From Rubinisphaera italica (GTDB lineage Bacteria > Planctomycetota > Planctomycetia > Planctomycetales > Planctomycetaceae), in NCBI RefSeq assembly GCF_007859715.1, contig NZ_SJPG01000001.1:1824728-1888727 (forward strand): 64,000 nucleotides of DNA. The letters run 5' to 3'. The translations under genes were made by a program, and so were the position numbers. Position 1 is the stretch's first letter, and the number at the start of each line of letters is the position of its first letter. The notes below the pieces were generated by a model. It saw only the letters and a program-made list of their open reading frames with translations, did no database searches and had not been told where the DNA came from. Of the stretch, positions 25,593 through 35,798 are shown piece by piece.

Positions 25593-25745
25593 TTAACAAT
25601 TCTCGGACAGGGCTTCAAAGCCTGTTAAGATGTCAAGAAATTCTTCGGTGATTTCTTTTTGGCGAACCTGATTGAATGTGCTTTGCAGCAAATGCAAGCG
25701 TTCTTCAATGTTACGCTCGGCGGCATGCATTGCGTTCATACTGCT
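25593..25745 (-). pseudogene. C-terminal fragment of an F-type ATP synthase gamma subunit
   Basis: MNAMHAAERNIEERLHLLQS and FNQVRQKEITEEFLDILTGF match the last helix of the F1 gamma subunit (AMxxAxxNxxExLxxL...RQxxITxEL). Only about 50 residues remain and no other atp gene is near. This is a translocated scrap of atpG, cut at its 5' side by an IS110 left end at 25824. Confidence 0.75.
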
Positions 25746-25823
25746 CCCTTTTCGTAAGCTTAAGAATCGGCGCAAACGCGGAAAATCGGAACAAAGAGGT
25801 AATGTTGTGCGAGTACTGAGAGC

Positions 25824-25898
25824 CCTTTGATATCGATGAAAGAAATGCTTTGAGTGGCAATTGTGATTTTCTAATCACAGGGGAATCACACTCACTCA
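25824..25898 (+). repeat. IS110-derived repeat, left end only
   Basis: It runs from CCCTTTGATATCGATGAAAG through the hairpin GATTTTC...GGGGAATC and stops at ACTCACTC, where the TPR pseudogene takes over. A right end lies 1.05 kb downstream. Confidence 0.85.
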
Positions 25899-26778
25899 TC
25901 ACTCTTCCTGCATTGGCCGAACGCTATCGTAAAGCCGAACAACAAGATGATCAGATCCGCGTGCTCGAAAAACTGATAACGCTCTCCGAATCGAAATCCC
26001 ATTTCAGTGATCTGGCCAATATTTACTGGCAACAAGGAATAATTGAAAAGTGGGTGAAACTGGCTCGAGTGATGCTCCAACTACTCCGCCAGGGATTGTT
26101 GACCACACACTGGGAAACTCAACTGGCCTACTATCACATGAACAGGAACGAGGAAAAGGAGGCGTCGGGCATGCAGAGCATTCCGCCAGATCTTATTCTA
26201 AAAATTCACTGGAAGCACTTGCGGTCGTGCAGTCGCATTTCAAACACTATGACGATGCAGAGGTCACGTTTGCCAAAGCATCAGAACGTTATCCTTTCTA
26301 TTCCAAAGTCTGGTACCGTTGGGCTCAAGCCAACGGACGTGAAGACGTGAAAACTCCTGAACAGAAAACTTATGAATATTATGATTCACTCGGAGCTCCG
26401 GTGCTGTCATCGTCACTGGCAGAAATTTTCGACTTTTGCGTAATGAACAAGCAATCCGAGAAAGCAATTGAGGTTTTTCAAGCGATCAAACGCTACTCGG
26501 ATATCAGTCCTCAATATTTGCTGCTGGCAATTATTGTGACCGACAAGCAAGGCGAGACCAAAGATCGTGATGCGATTCTGAAATACTTTAGCGAACTGAA
26601 AGACAGTAAGTCGCAAAGTATCAATCACGAATTGATCACCAACTTCGCGGACGATCTAATACAATTCATCTCCACCAAAGATATATCTAAGCTCGACTTG
26701 AATAAATTGGATCGCATGTTCAAAAAAGCTGATGCCAGCGTCAATGATCAACAAAGAATCGGGCTGGTCAGCGGATAA
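25899..26778 (+). pseudogene. Broken TPR-type protein gene between IS110 ends
   Basis: TLPALAERYRKAEQQDDQIR and VLEKLITLSESKSHFSDLAN look like TPR helices. The frame shifts near 26150 into SLEALAVVQSHFKHYDDAEV, FAKASERYPFYSKVWYRWAQ and a helical C-terminal part ending at 26778. It lacks its own start: the frame opens inside the IS110 left end. It is possibly a passenger gene carried between IS110 ends, or a gene invaded twice. The exact product is unknown. Confidence 0.6.
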
Positions 26779-26944
26779 TTTCTGAGCACGCGTGGGCATC
26801 AGGAGCAGGGCATGAAAGCGATTAAATTCTCAGCCTACATGGGGGGAGACATACCCTCAACCTGGAACGTGATGGCTCGCCAGTTATTAGGCAGGCAGGG
26901 TCAAGAAGTCGGACCGGGCAACAAGGGGATTGTTGACTAAGAAC

Positions 26945-27035
26945 GATATGCTTTGACAAACAGCAGTGCTCTTTCGTATTCCGCATGACGAAAACTCGTC
27001 AAAAAACTCCACAATTTCGTGAGAAATAGCAGTGC
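26945..27035 (+). repeat. IS110-derived right end
   Basis: The conserved end motif (CACAATTTCGTGAGAAATAGC) is present at 27010-27030, with a second, partial copy (TTTGACAAACAGCAGTGC) at 26953-26970. It ends about 9 bases from the stop of the DUF1501 gene. Confidence 0.7.
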
Positions 27036-27043
27036 AGAAAATC

Positions 27044-28465
27044 TCAGCCAGAAACCAGTTTCTTAAAGAAGGCTCCCTCGTTAACCGTAGGGCGTTCCGG
27101 ACGCCCTTTGTAGTAATAGGTTAGGTCCATATTGCTGAGACCCATCATGTGCAGAATGCTGGCATGTATGTCGTGTACGTGAAGCCGATCTTCTACTGCT
27201 CGCAGGCCGAGTTCATCCGTGGATCCGATGACCTGCCCTCCTTTCACACCACCACCGGCCATCCACATCGTGAACCCGGTTGGGTTATGATCGCGGCCGT
27301 TGCCCTGCTCGGACATTGGTGTGCGACCAAACTCGCCTCCCCAAATCACAAGCGTCTCATCGAGCAAACCGCGTTGCTTCAGATCTTTGAGCAATCCCGC
27401 AACCGGCTTGTCCATCGCTTTACACAACTTGGTATGATTGGATTCGATACTATTGTGTGCATCCCAGCGGCTTCCTGCTCCATGATAAAGTTGCACGAAG
27501 CGCACACCACGTTCAACAAGTCGTCGTGCCAACAAGCATTGGCGACCGTACGACTCGGTCTCCTTCTGATCCATGCCATACAATTCTCGGGTTGATTGAG
27601 TCTCTCCGCTTAGCTCCACTGCTTCTGGCGCAGCGGCTTGCATACGAAAGGCAAGTTCGTAACTGCGGATTCGAGCATCCAGTTCTGTTTGCTGCGGATA
27701 GACGTCGGCAAACGATTGGTTCAGTGACCCCAGCAGCGAAAGCTTTCCTTGCTGAATACCGGAACTGATGCCTTCGGGAGTATTAAGATTGGGAATCGGC
27801 TGCGACCCTTCCGAGAGCAGCGTGCCTTGATAGTTAGCAGGCATGAACCCTGCGCTCCAGTTGCGCGGGCCATTAACGACAGTGCCGCCGCCATCCTGCA
27901 TCACAACGAACGCAGGCAGATTCTGATTTTCGGTCCCCAATCCATAAGAAACCCAACTGCCAAGAGAAGGACGTCCCCCCAGCATTGAGCAGGTATTCAT
28001 TTGACAGACACCAGCCGAATGACTATTTCCATCGGTCCAGCAGGAGCGAATTACGGCAATGTCATCGACACATTGTGCGGTGTGAGGCAGCCAGTCAGAG
28101 ACCCAAGTGCCACTCTTGCCATACCGTTTCCATTTCCGTTTGGACTCCAGCAACGGTGCATGAAACTCACCCATGGCGGTGATCACGGTGCCAAAGCTTT
28201 CAGGAAGATGCTGTCCAGCTAGACGATTCAACTCGGGCTTGGGATCAAACGTATCGAGGTGGCTTGGGCCTCCCTCCATGAACAGAAAGATGACACTCTT
28301 CGCGGTGGGAGCGAAGTGCGGAACTGGATTTGCGAATGCAGTTCCGGCTTCTAATCGTGACGAAGATTCGGCAAGCAACCCAGCCAATGCGAGCGCACCA
28401 AATCCGGAACCGCTCTGGGTCAGAAACTCGCGTCGCGTTCGTGGAGTAATAATGTGATTATTCAT
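27044..28465 (-). CDS. DUF1501 domain protein
   Basis: The 473-residue protein has a Tat-type leader (RTRREFLTQSGSGFGALALA). Family features: SVIFLFMEGGPSHLDTFDPK, GREFGRTP with the metal-site context WGGEFGRTPM, NGRDHNPTGF and a C-terminal HDIHASILHMMG. DUF1501 proteins have an alkaline-phosphatase/sulfatase-like fold and are hugely expanded in planctomycetes. They nearly always sit directly beside a PSD1/DUF1553 gene, as here, 43 bases downstream of it. The function is unknown; export and action on a large substrate are inferred. Confidence 0.93.
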   Translation of the reverse strand: MNNHIITPRTRREFLTQSGSGFGALALAGLLAESSSRLEAGTAFANPVPHFAPTAKSVIFLFMEGGPSHLDTFDPKPELNRLAGQHLPESFGTVITAMGEFHAPLLESKRKWKRYGKSGTWVSDWLPHTAQCVDDIAVIRSCWTDGNSHSAGVCQMNTCSMLGGRPSLGSWVSYGLGTENQNLPAFVVMQDGGGTVVNGPRNWSAGFMPANYQGTLLSEGSQPIPNLNTPEGISSGIQQGKLSLLGSLNQSFADVYPQQTELDARIRSYELAFRMQAAAPEAVELSGETQSTRELYGMDQKETESYGRQCLLARRLVERGVRFVQLYHGAGSRWDAHNSIESNHTKLCKAMDKPVAGLLKDLKQRGLLDETLVIWGGEFGRTPMSEQGNGRDHNPTGFTMWMAGGGVKGGQVIGSTDELGLRAVEDRLHVHDIHASILHMMGLSNMDLTYYYKGRPERPTVNEGAFFKKLVSG

Positions 28466-28508
28466 CAGGCAGTCATTTTGGGGTGAGGTTAATCATCGCA
28501 GATGGGAA

Positions 28509-31500
28509 TCATCGTACATATAAAAACTCGTTCGAGTTCAACAACACATGGCAGAGATCGATAAATGCAGCATAGCTTGAAGTGAACTTTGGGCCGCGTC
28601 CACCCAGTACAATGCTCAATCCATCAGGCCGACTCTCCTTGAGCAGTCCTGGATTGGGTTCAAATTGCCAATAGCCAATAGTCGAAGAGGTGAATTCTTC
28701 CGAGTCGTATAGAAGTTCTTCGTTAGGAAGAGCGACATTCGACAGACGAATATCATCGATCAGACCATCGAATCGGTCTCCGCCACGGCCCGAGCCAATG
28801 GTCAACGGATCGTGATTCGATACCATCGAGACTAACGGATTGGGGAATTCAATTGTAGATAGAGGGGCTTCGTCGTTGGAGAGATCCTTCAGATGGAAGG
28901 TAGTCTTCCCTGGAGTATCCGACGTTGCCATTTTCACGCTAACCGCAGCGTAATACGGTTTGTTGAATTCCAATTGGTGATCTGAAAACTGAACGACTTC
29001 CTGCTGCTGTCCATCTCCGTTTATACCGAAAATTTGCAATACAAGAGATTGCGGCTTACGACGTGAGCCCTTTCCTGAGATCCCCAACAGCCAGCCTGAT
29101 CGGGAATCGAGTCGAGCCATCTTCGCGCCCAATGTTCTCACTGCTCCCGAATCATAGATCGACCGCAGTTGAAATATCGCCTCAAACGTAAAGTCGCCAA
29201 CATTCAATCGCTCATGATCGGGAATCTGAAATTGCTCCTGTTTGGGATTATCCTCAAAGAGTATAGCCTGACCATGGCGGTGAGGAACCTGTCCGGTATG
29301 GACGTTGGCTGGCACTCCATCGTCCCGCCGATCATTGCTTCTGAGTTGTTCCTGGGTGTCAAGAAATAATTTTGCCTGATCGAGTTCATCCGCACTTGGT
29401 TCACGACCAAAGACTATCCACCATAATTTTTCCAAACTTAGCTGAGCATCGTCGTCGTTCGAGGACTGAGCATGAACACGCTCCGCAAGTGTAGTTGCGT
29501 GGGCCAGCATCACCTGGCTGTTAATCAACATCAGGGACTGAACTGGCGTAGTGGTAGAATCACGATTCGAACTACTTGTGATGAACTGCGGTAAGTCAAA
29601 TACCTGCATCAACGGGTCGTGACTGTTTCTCATGACACGCGTGTAAATCGATCGACGGGGGCGATCCGCTGGAACACTCGGGCCGCCGCCAGCCGATTGG
29701 AGATGTCCCGTGACCGCGAAAATTGAATCACGGATTTGTTCAGCATCCAGCCGCCGCACATCTCCTCGCCAGTACCAGCGGTTCGTTGGATCCTTTTGTT
29801 GAAACTCCATCAATTGCGGATGAGAGGCTGACTGACGGTAGGTGGCGGAAGTCACGATTAACCGATGCAGACTCTTCATCTGCCATCCACCATCCAGAAA
29901 TCGGCTGGTCAGCCAATCGAGCAATTGCGGGTGTGTCGGAGTGCCGCCAAGTTGACCGAAGTCACTGCTGTTCGCAGCCAAACCTCTTCCAAAGTGATAT
30001 TGCCAGACACGATTAACGATATTGCGAGTTGTCAGCGGATTATCAGTTTCGGTCAACCAACTGGCCAGTTCCGCACGCCGCCCGGTGGTATTGGGGATGT
30101 TTTCCGGGGGAGAGATCGCAGGCTCATCAGGCTCCATAATTGTTGGAAAACCGGGAGCAACTTGAACTTTTTTCTTGGGAATGATTGTTGGAGGGGCTGC
30201 ATCGCCAACGTCACTGATGATCATGGGGAGAGGCAAGTCTTTGGGACGCAGTTTATCGAACTTGGCAAGCTCTCGTCGCAGGGCCAGAAGTTCGTCTTTC
30301 TTCTCACCTTTAACCCGACCGTCAACTCGAGCCTGTTCGTGAAGAATCAGACGATTGGCAAACTGGAACAACTGCTGCTCGTGTGCAGTACGCTCTTCTG
30401 GAGATTTGCGAATGACCTCCTTCAAGTCGTCGGGATAGCGTTTAATGGTCGCCTCGAAGACTTCCAGCAGCGGTTTTTCCAGCAGGGTATCAATTTGCTT
30501 CTGGACCTCGCGTGTGTTCTCCTGGTACACGGCAAGCTGTGCGGCATACTTTGCTTTGTCTTCGGGAGTCGCTGCAATGACATCATCACGGGGCAATGTC
30601 GCTTCAAAAAATGCCCTCAAGCGAAAGTAGTCTTTCTGAAGTATTGGATCAAATTTATGATCGTGACAGCGGGCACACTGAAATCCGAGCCCGAAGAAGA
30701 CATCTCCCGTGACATCAGTAACTTCGTTGAGGATTTGATCCCACTGCCCCCGAATGTCGGGGACATTGTATTCGAAGATTCCGTGCCGTAGAAATCCGGT
30801 GGCAATTAGCGCCGCAGGATCGTCGGGGAAAAGTTCATCTCCAGCCAGTTGTTCCTGTACAAAGCGATCGTAGGGTTTGTCTGTATTGAAAGACTCAATC
30901 ACATAATCGCGATACCTCCAAGCTTGGGGCCGAAAGTTATCGGCTCGATATCCATCGGACTCCGCGTACCGCACCAGATCAAGCCAATGACGCGCCCAGC
31001 GTTCTCCATATTCTGGACGTGAGAGCAACTGATCGACTACGTTTTCGTACGCCTGTGGGTTGGTATCCTGTTCGTATGCCCGCACTTCCTCGGGAGTAGG
31101 TGGTAAACCGATGAGATCGAAATACAACCGACGCAACAAGACAGCACGATCCGCTTCTGGAGCTGGAACGAGTTGCTGCTCATCTAACTTCGCACCAATG
31201 AACTGGTCGATCTCGTTGTGGCACCACTCCTCATTTGCTAGTTGAGTTGGCGGAGCAGGATCAGTCACAGGCTGAAAAGCCCACCAGTTGAGTTCCTCCT
31301 GAGTGAAGGTTGGCCCTACCGGCCTCAGTTCGGCATCTCCATGATCGCCCGGCCAGGGTGCTCCCATCTCGATCCATTTATTGAGTACGGCAATCTGCTC
31401 TTCGCTCAGCTTCTGGGAAGGCGGCATCTCGTAAGATTCGTAGCGGACAGCCTCTATCAGTAAACTGGCATCAGGCTTACCTGGTTCGATTGCAGGCCCC

Positions 31501-31748
31501 GATTCCCCTCCCAGTTGAAGTGCACTGCGGGAATCGACACGCAATCCTCCTTTGGTCATCTTTTCGGAATGACACTTGTAACACTGTTCAATCAACAGAG
31601 GCCGCACGTGCTTTTCGAAGAACTGGATCTGCAACGATGTCGGCTGCTCATCACCCCAGACAACATTTGAGATCGGGCTGTTCATCAACGATAATACGAA
31701 ACCAATCAGCAACAGGAATGACTTCTTCTGGCAATACATGGATGTCAA
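28509..31748 (-). CDS. PSCyt1 / DUF1549 / DUF1553 / LamG planctomycete cytochrome protein
   Basis: The 1,079-residue protein has, in order: a hydrophobic leader (10-30); a planctomycete-type cytochrome c domain with haem motif C56-Y-K-C59-H60 and a distal YEMPP methionine; DUF1549 (WWAFQPVTDP to about 350, ending with a second CxxCH-like motif in FQCARCHDHKFDP); a coiled linker (400-500); DUF1553 (RRAELASWLTETDNPLTTRN to about 730); and a LamG/concanavalin-like C-terminal domain (about 820-1000). These proteins are hallmark planctomycete proteins thought to bind or process polymers at the cell surface. It is transcribed with the DUF1501 gene. Confidence 0.93.
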   Translation of the reverse strand: MTSMYCQKKSFLLLIGFVLSLMNSPISNVVWGDEQPTSLQIQFFEKHVRPLLIEQCYKCHSEKMTKGGLRVDSRSALQLGGESGPAIEPGKPDASLLIEAVRYESYEMPPSQKLSEEQIAVLNKWIEMGAPWPGDHGDAELRPVGPTFTQEELNWWAFQPVTDPAPPTQLANEEWCHNEIDQFIGAKLDEQQLVPAPEADRAVLLRRLYFDLIGLPPTPEEVRAYEQDTNPQAYENVVDQLLSRPEYGERWARHWLDLVRYAESDGYRADNFRPQAWRYRDYVIESFNTDKPYDRFVQEQLAGDELFPDDPAALIATGFLRHGIFEYNVPDIRGQWDQILNEVTDVTGDVFFGLGFQCARCHDHKFDPILQKDYFRLRAFFEATLPRDDVIAATPEDKAKYAAQLAVYQENTREVQKQIDTLLEKPLLEVFEATIKRYPDDLKEVIRKSPEERTAHEQQLFQFANRLILHEQARVDGRVKGEKKDELLALRRELAKFDKLRPKDLPLPMIISDVGDAAPPTIIPKKKVQVAPGFPTIMEPDEPAISPPENIPNTTGRRAELASWLTETDNPLTTRNIVNRVWQYHFGRGLAANSSDFGQLGGTPTHPQLLDWLTSRFLDGGWQMKSLHRLIVTSATYRQSASHPQLMEFQQKDPTNRWYWRGDVRRLDAEQIRDSIFAVTGHLQSAGGGPSVPADRPRRSIYTRVMRNSHDPLMQVFDLPQFITSSSNRDSTTTPVQSLMLINSQVMLAHATTLAERVHAQSSNDDDAQLSLEKLWWIVFGREPSADELDQAKLFLDTQEQLRSNDRRDDGVPANVHTGQVPHRHGQAILFEDNPKQEQFQIPDHERLNVGDFTFEAIFQLRSIYDSGAVRTLGAKMARLDSRSGWLLGISGKGSRRKPQSLVLQIFGINGDGQQQEVVQFSDHQLEFNKPYYAAVSVKMATSDTPGKTTFHLKDLSNDEAPLSTIEFPNPLVSMVSNHDPLTIGSGRGGDRFDGLIDDIRLSNVALPNEELLYDSEEFTSSTIGYWQFEPNPGLLKESRPDGLSIVLGGRGPKFTSSYAAFIDLCHVLLNSNEFLYVR

Positions 31749-31915
31749 TCAGTTTGTTCAAAGGTTGGTAGTTGTTCCGCAAGTGAGGACTCGCTCGTCC
31801 ACAATTTAACAAGATACGATAATCCAACCAATGCGTCTACAACTCATTGAGCCGCGTTTGGAACAGCGATCAGAATTTCAATTTCAGACTAGCCGTTGTG
31901 CGATATTTCTCTGAG

Positions 31916-32305
31916 CCTCTTTGATATCGATGAAAGGGTTGCCTGGAATGAGAATTGTGATTTTCCTATGGCTGGGCAATTACACTCACTCTTTTTCACA
32001 TAGAGGATCACAATGCTTTTTCTCGGTATCAATCATCATGCATTACAACTGACCATGTTGAGCAACACCGGAAAACAAATCGAGCTCTGAGTTGTCAGGG
32101 GTGCGAGGATTTGGTCGCGATCGAGGTTTAGAATTCGAAGTTGAATAATGGAGCACAGATTTCGAGAGAGCAGGGGACTGAAATTCGGGACCGATTTTCT
32201 AAACACTGTAGGCGATTGAGTGACCAGCCACGACCATAATGTTAAACTCTCGGCCTATCTGGAACTCGGACAGAATACAGCAGAATGTCATGACAAACAG
32301 CACGG
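31916..32305 (+). repeat. Full IS110-derived repeat, 390 bp (long form)
   Basis: It runs from CCTCTTTGATATCGATGAAA through the hairpin and MLFLGINHHALQLTM, then crosses the deletion junction (GAGCAACACCGGAAAACAAA) into the right part and ends at CAGAATGTCATGACAAACAG. Both ends are present. It abuts an integrase scrap at 32306. Confidence 0.9.
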
Positions 32306-32353
32306 AAATACGTCGGCGGCTTGATCAAGTCGTTTCAGCGGAAGGTGGCCTAA
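32306..32353 (+). pseudogene. Last 15 codons of the rve integrase
   Basis: It reads KYVGGLIKSFQRKVA-stop, nearly the same as the C-terminus of the integrase fragment at 8191-8451. The IS110-derived repeat ends exactly where this scrap begins, so the repeat probably went into, or recombined with, an integrase copy. Confidence 0.8.
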
Positions 32354-32541
32354 TGCAGTTTAAAAATACTTCCAGAGTTCGATTCTACCTGCATTACAAC
32401 GTCTGATCTGGTGAATACGAGAGCGAGCCCCGGGTACCGCAGTCCCAATTTTGAACTACTAAATCAGATTGGATTTGCTATTGTCCTCATATCGTATTCT
32501 GGCCTAAAAAATAATCGTTATACTTGAGAATACGCCTCAGT
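32354..32541. other. Gap downstream of the seven-haem cytochrome gene
   Basis: About 190 bases, AT-rich, without a gene. I see no strong terminator for the minus-strand cytochrome operon. Confidence 0.4.
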
Positions 32542-33651
32542 TCAGTCATTACGAACTCGAATCCAATGATCTGTAAATTTCAAATGGGGTGCGACTTCGA
32601 CCTTGGGCATGTGACAGTCGAGACAATCGTTAGAATCTGGTTTATTCGAGCACGTCACAGAAACAGGAGAGTTCTCGCTGTGGCACTTCCGGCAAGTCTG
32701 AACGTAGTCTAAAGCGATCTTGCTAGCTGGCGCATGAGGATCATGGCATGTAGTACAAGTCAGATATTCAGCAGAGCCTGGTCGAGCCTCCGGGTGAAAA
32801 CAGGGACTGAGAGTCAAACCAACACTGGCTAGCCGAGGTAAATCTGTCTCCTGAGTCGTCAGATCTTCCGGGTTCATTTCATCTGCACGACGATGGCATC
32901 CCCCGCATCGATTCACGGATTCCATGGCTGTCATTTTTGACCAGTCAAGCCCCCATTGCCCGTGGCTTTCGTTACCGGACTCCTGTGACTGGAGGTGTTT
33001 TACGGAGCCGGGATGGCATCGATCACAGCTCACACTTGGCTGAACGGTATCTTCTGTCAAACGAGACTCTGTTGGAACGATGTTCGTGATATGGCAACCA
33101 AAGCAATTCATCGTTTCAGCATGGTCACTCAGTTTGCCAATTCGTTCGACTCCCGACAAAGAGTCGGCATTTGTATTCTGCCCTAATGTAGGTCCAAGTT
33201 CATTATTGGGATACCAGGATGTTCGTAGCTGCACCAGTTGGTCTTTACCTTGAGCATTCGAAATAAGACTTACTGGGGTCATTGCATGCGATCCAGAGCC
33301 AAACACCCAGTCTACCTGAACCGGTTCTGGATAATTTGAATGATGATAATGCAGGCGTCCTCCATGTACTCGAAACTCAGCTTTCTCATGCTCATTTGCG
33401 TACGATTTGTCTCCAAATCGAGAAAGCACGAGCGGATCCGTACCTGATAGCAATGTGCGAGAATGAGGAGCCCCCTGAAATCGATCGACATATTTTTCGT
33501 GGCATGTTTTGCAAGATTGTGCCGATGGAGGGACCGAATCCGCTCGCCAACTGGGGGATACTGCTTTATTCTGATAGGCCCCTGAAAATAGGTTGTACAG
33601 ACAGAACAGCAGTGTACCGGTTATTGCAATTAGAAAAGGAATATGTTTCAT
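32542..33651 (-). CDS. Membrane-anchored seven-haem cytochrome c
   Basis: The 369-residue protein has one N-terminal hydrophobic segment (residues 5-24), a signal or anchor. Seven CxxCH haem motifs follow: CKTCH (C47-H51), CFGCH, CDRCH, CGGCH, CTTCH, CRKCH and CLDCH, the last followed by MP as in cytochrome c554/NapC/NrfH-like folds. DPHAPAS after CTTCH is typical of doubled-CxxCH multihaem proteins. It should carry electrons outside the cytoplasmic membrane. It is the last gene of the minus-strand run, only 8 bases after the membrane-TPR gene, so the two are almost certainly co-translated. Confidence 0.9.
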   Translation of the reverse strand: MKHIPFLIAITGTLLFCLYNLFSGAYQNKAVSPSWRADSVPPSAQSCKTCHEKYVDRFQGAPHSRTLLSGTDPLVLSRFGDKSYANEHEKAEFRVHGGRLHYHHSNYPEPVQVDWVFGSGSHAMTPVSLISNAQGKDQLVQLRTSWYPNNELGPTLGQNTNADSLSGVERIGKLSDHAETMNCFGCHITNIVPTESRLTEDTVQPSVSCDRCHPGSVKHLQSQESGNESHGQWGLDWSKMTAMESVNRCGGCHRRADEMNPEDLTTQETDLPRLASVGLTLSPCFHPEARPGSAEYLTCTTCHDPHAPASKIALDYVQTCRKCHSENSPVSVTCSNKPDSNDCLDCHMPKVEVAPHLKFTDHWIRVRND

Positions 33652-33659
33652 AATCTGGT

Positions 33660-35753
33660 TTAATTTATGGAAAGTTTATTTATCATATAACGAGCCAAAT
33701 CACTTGCGTGAGTTGACGAGTCCAACCTAATTGCCTGCTCAAAGTAGTTCACTGCTGCAGCAGTTTCTCCCAGTTCCGTTGCAATGAGTCCACAAGCATA
33801 ACGTGCCTCAGAAGTGGCAATTGGTTGCATATCTTGCAAAGCAGACATTAGCTCTCCTTGCTTGTAGTTCTCAATCCCACTGATCCAAGCCGCTTCGTTA
33901 TTAAAATTAGGGAGCTCTATCCATCCATTCCGTTTCAGTATGTCTTCTTCGTTTTCCAATACAGATTCCTCAAGGATTAACTGCATCCGAAACAAACTCG
34001 CTCGTCCCGAGTGGATTCGTTCTTGTACTGCTTGCTGTTTTATGGTTTGGAGCCATTCTTCTTTCAAATATTCGCTTCCAAAAAATCGACGACAGCTGAA
34101 TATGATGCGCGACGCAGCAAAATTCATATTCATCGCTTGGAATACTGCAATTTGTTCCTGCAAAGGTTCAAGGGATGGTTTTCCAGATAATATTCCAGAG
34201 AGATCAATTGGCTCGTCAGCTATTGACGGAGCAGAAAGATCAAATTTCCATGGTCCTGCCTCAAGAAATGTCCTCAGTTTTAAGGTCTCTACAATTTGTT
34301 GGCTTAGAAGCGGATCTCCAGCCCGAGCAAAGATGAGCACAGGAGGCGTTAAAGAAAGTGGCTTCCAGCGTTCTTCTTCCAGCGACCGAATAATGTTGAT
34401 TCGATCTGTTGAAATCGCGAGTAGTCTCGTCTCACGTTTCTTCAGCGGAAGAAACCATCCTAGTCTCTCACCGAGATTGGTCAGCTGAGTTTCACGGATC
34501 CTCAAATCAAGCGAATGATTCATTAAAGCCCAGTCTCGCGCTCTACCCTGAATCAATGCACGAGGCGGGTAATCATGCAATCTCATTTTATTGCTTTGTG
34601 AAATACATGCTGTGACAAAAGCCGCCTCTTCTGTACCTGCGGCATAGATGCTGTCCTCCAGACGCGGGAGCATGGAGAACTGGCTGGTCTCCTTGCCACC
34701 AAATGAGGAATCGATTCCGATTCCCATACGCATCGATCCCGCTGGCCATACATTTAAGATGGAGAGTGAAGACATTATCAGCATGAGCAGACTTGCTGCC
34801 ACAATAACGACCGCTTTGGGCTCGTGTGACTTGTGATGATTTGCATCAGCCTTTTCAAACAGGATTTGCTTCGTTACCAATATCGTCGCAATCAGAGGGA
34901 TTAGTTGACAGTTCAGTACACCGATCATCAACAGGATCGCACTCGTTCCAAATTCGACGGGACGCCTCCTCAGGTTCTCTGCCAACACGCTAGCCCCAAG
35001 ACCTAAATAACCGATCGTTAGTGGGCTCCATTCCAGTCGCAAAAGTTCTCCGTAATTCAATTCCTCCAGTACCCATCGATCTTCTGTTAACCAAGGAAGC
35101 AATAGCCTGAAGGAATCATGAAAAACGAAGAGGCCACGTGGGCAGCACACAAGCCCCAAGATGATCATCGCAAGCCGAACAAGTGCAAGCTTCCAGTTGA
35201 CTGCAGAACTCGATAGACCCGTTCTAAAAACCATAGCGAAGAGAATGAGCAGGCAATGACCTCCCACATTAGCCCAAACTAGCGATAAGAAGAACCAGCA
35301 GATAAGCCTTCGATTGAGACTGAATGTGTTATCGAGTGCCGCGAGGCGATAAGCCAATACTGTCAGTATCATTTCCAGAACCAGCGAGGTCGGTTCCAGA
35401 AATGGTTCGACAGCAAGCAGCCAGAAACTCATGAAAACGAAAAACTGAGGCTGCAGCAGAAAAATTTTCCTCCCGATCAGTAATAGAAGGAACAAACTCG
35501 GGATAGCGAGCCGGGCAACTATTAAACCAAGTTCGTTGGGGATCAACGAAAGTCCATAACTCGCTAAACCGCCCAACCAGTCGGCCTCTGAAGCGTACTC
35601 GTCCAGTAATAGATCTTTTGAAGGCGTCCACGAGCCAGCAACGACCCAAGCACCACGAGAAATATCCCACGCAAGAGGCTCATTCCGGACTGTTTGCAGC
35701 GAACAAACCAGCAAAACGAGGCCAAAACAGAGACGATTCAGAACATTTAGCAT
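33660..35753 (-). CDS. Polytopic membrane protein with C-terminal TPR
   Basis: Of 697 residues, about the first 340 form roughly ten membrane helices (for example LCFGLVLLVCSL, IARLAIPSLFLLLLIG, LALVRLAMIILGLV, LLMLIMSSLSILNV). The rest is soluble and ends in a TPR unit (ARYACGLIATELGETAAAVN, YFEQAIRLD). The layout resembles planctomycete glycosyltransferase-like or O-antigen-ligase-like membrane proteins, but I cannot assign a family. It sits between a lipoprotein gene (45-base gap) and the multihaem cytochrome gene (8-base gap). Confidence 0.75.
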   Translation of the reverse strand: MLNVLNRLCFGLVLLVCSLQTVRNEPLAWDISRGAWVVAGSWTPSKDLLLDEYASEADWLGGLASYGLSLIPNELGLIVARLAIPSLFLLLLIGRKIFLLQPQFFVFMSFWLLAVEPFLEPTSLVLEMILTVLAYRLAALDNTFSLNRRLICWFFLSLVWANVGGHCLLILFAMVFRTGLSSSAVNWKLALVRLAMIILGLVCCPRGLFVFHDSFRLLLPWLTEDRWVLEELNYGELLRLEWSPLTIGYLGLGASVLAENLRRRPVEFGTSAILLMIGVLNCQLIPLIATILVTKQILFEKADANHHKSHEPKAVVIVAASLLMLIMSSLSILNVWPAGSMRMGIGIDSSFGGKETSQFSMLPRLEDSIYAAGTEEAAFVTACISQSNKMRLHDYPPRALIQGRARDWALMNHSLDLRIRETQLTNLGERLGWFLPLKKRETRLLAISTDRINIIRSLEEERWKPLSLTPPVLIFARAGDPLLSQQIVETLKLRTFLEAGPWKFDLSAPSIADEPIDLSGILSGKPSLEPLQEQIAVFQAMNMNFAASRIIFSCRRFFGSEYLKEEWLQTIKQQAVQERIHSGRASLFRMQLILEESVLENEEDILKRNGWIELPNFNNEAAWISGIENYKQGELMSALQDMQPIATSEARYACGLIATELGETAAAVNYFEQAIRLDSSTHASDLARYMINKLSIN

Positions 35754-35798
35754 TTGCCTGCCTATCGGCAGTTGAATGAAACTGATGAATTAACATTC

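Noticed and set aside
29865..30791. 308-codon plus-strand frame opposite the PSCyt1/DUF1549/DUF1553 gene
   Set aside because: Antisense to a protein with clear domains; the translated peptide has no recognisable fold.
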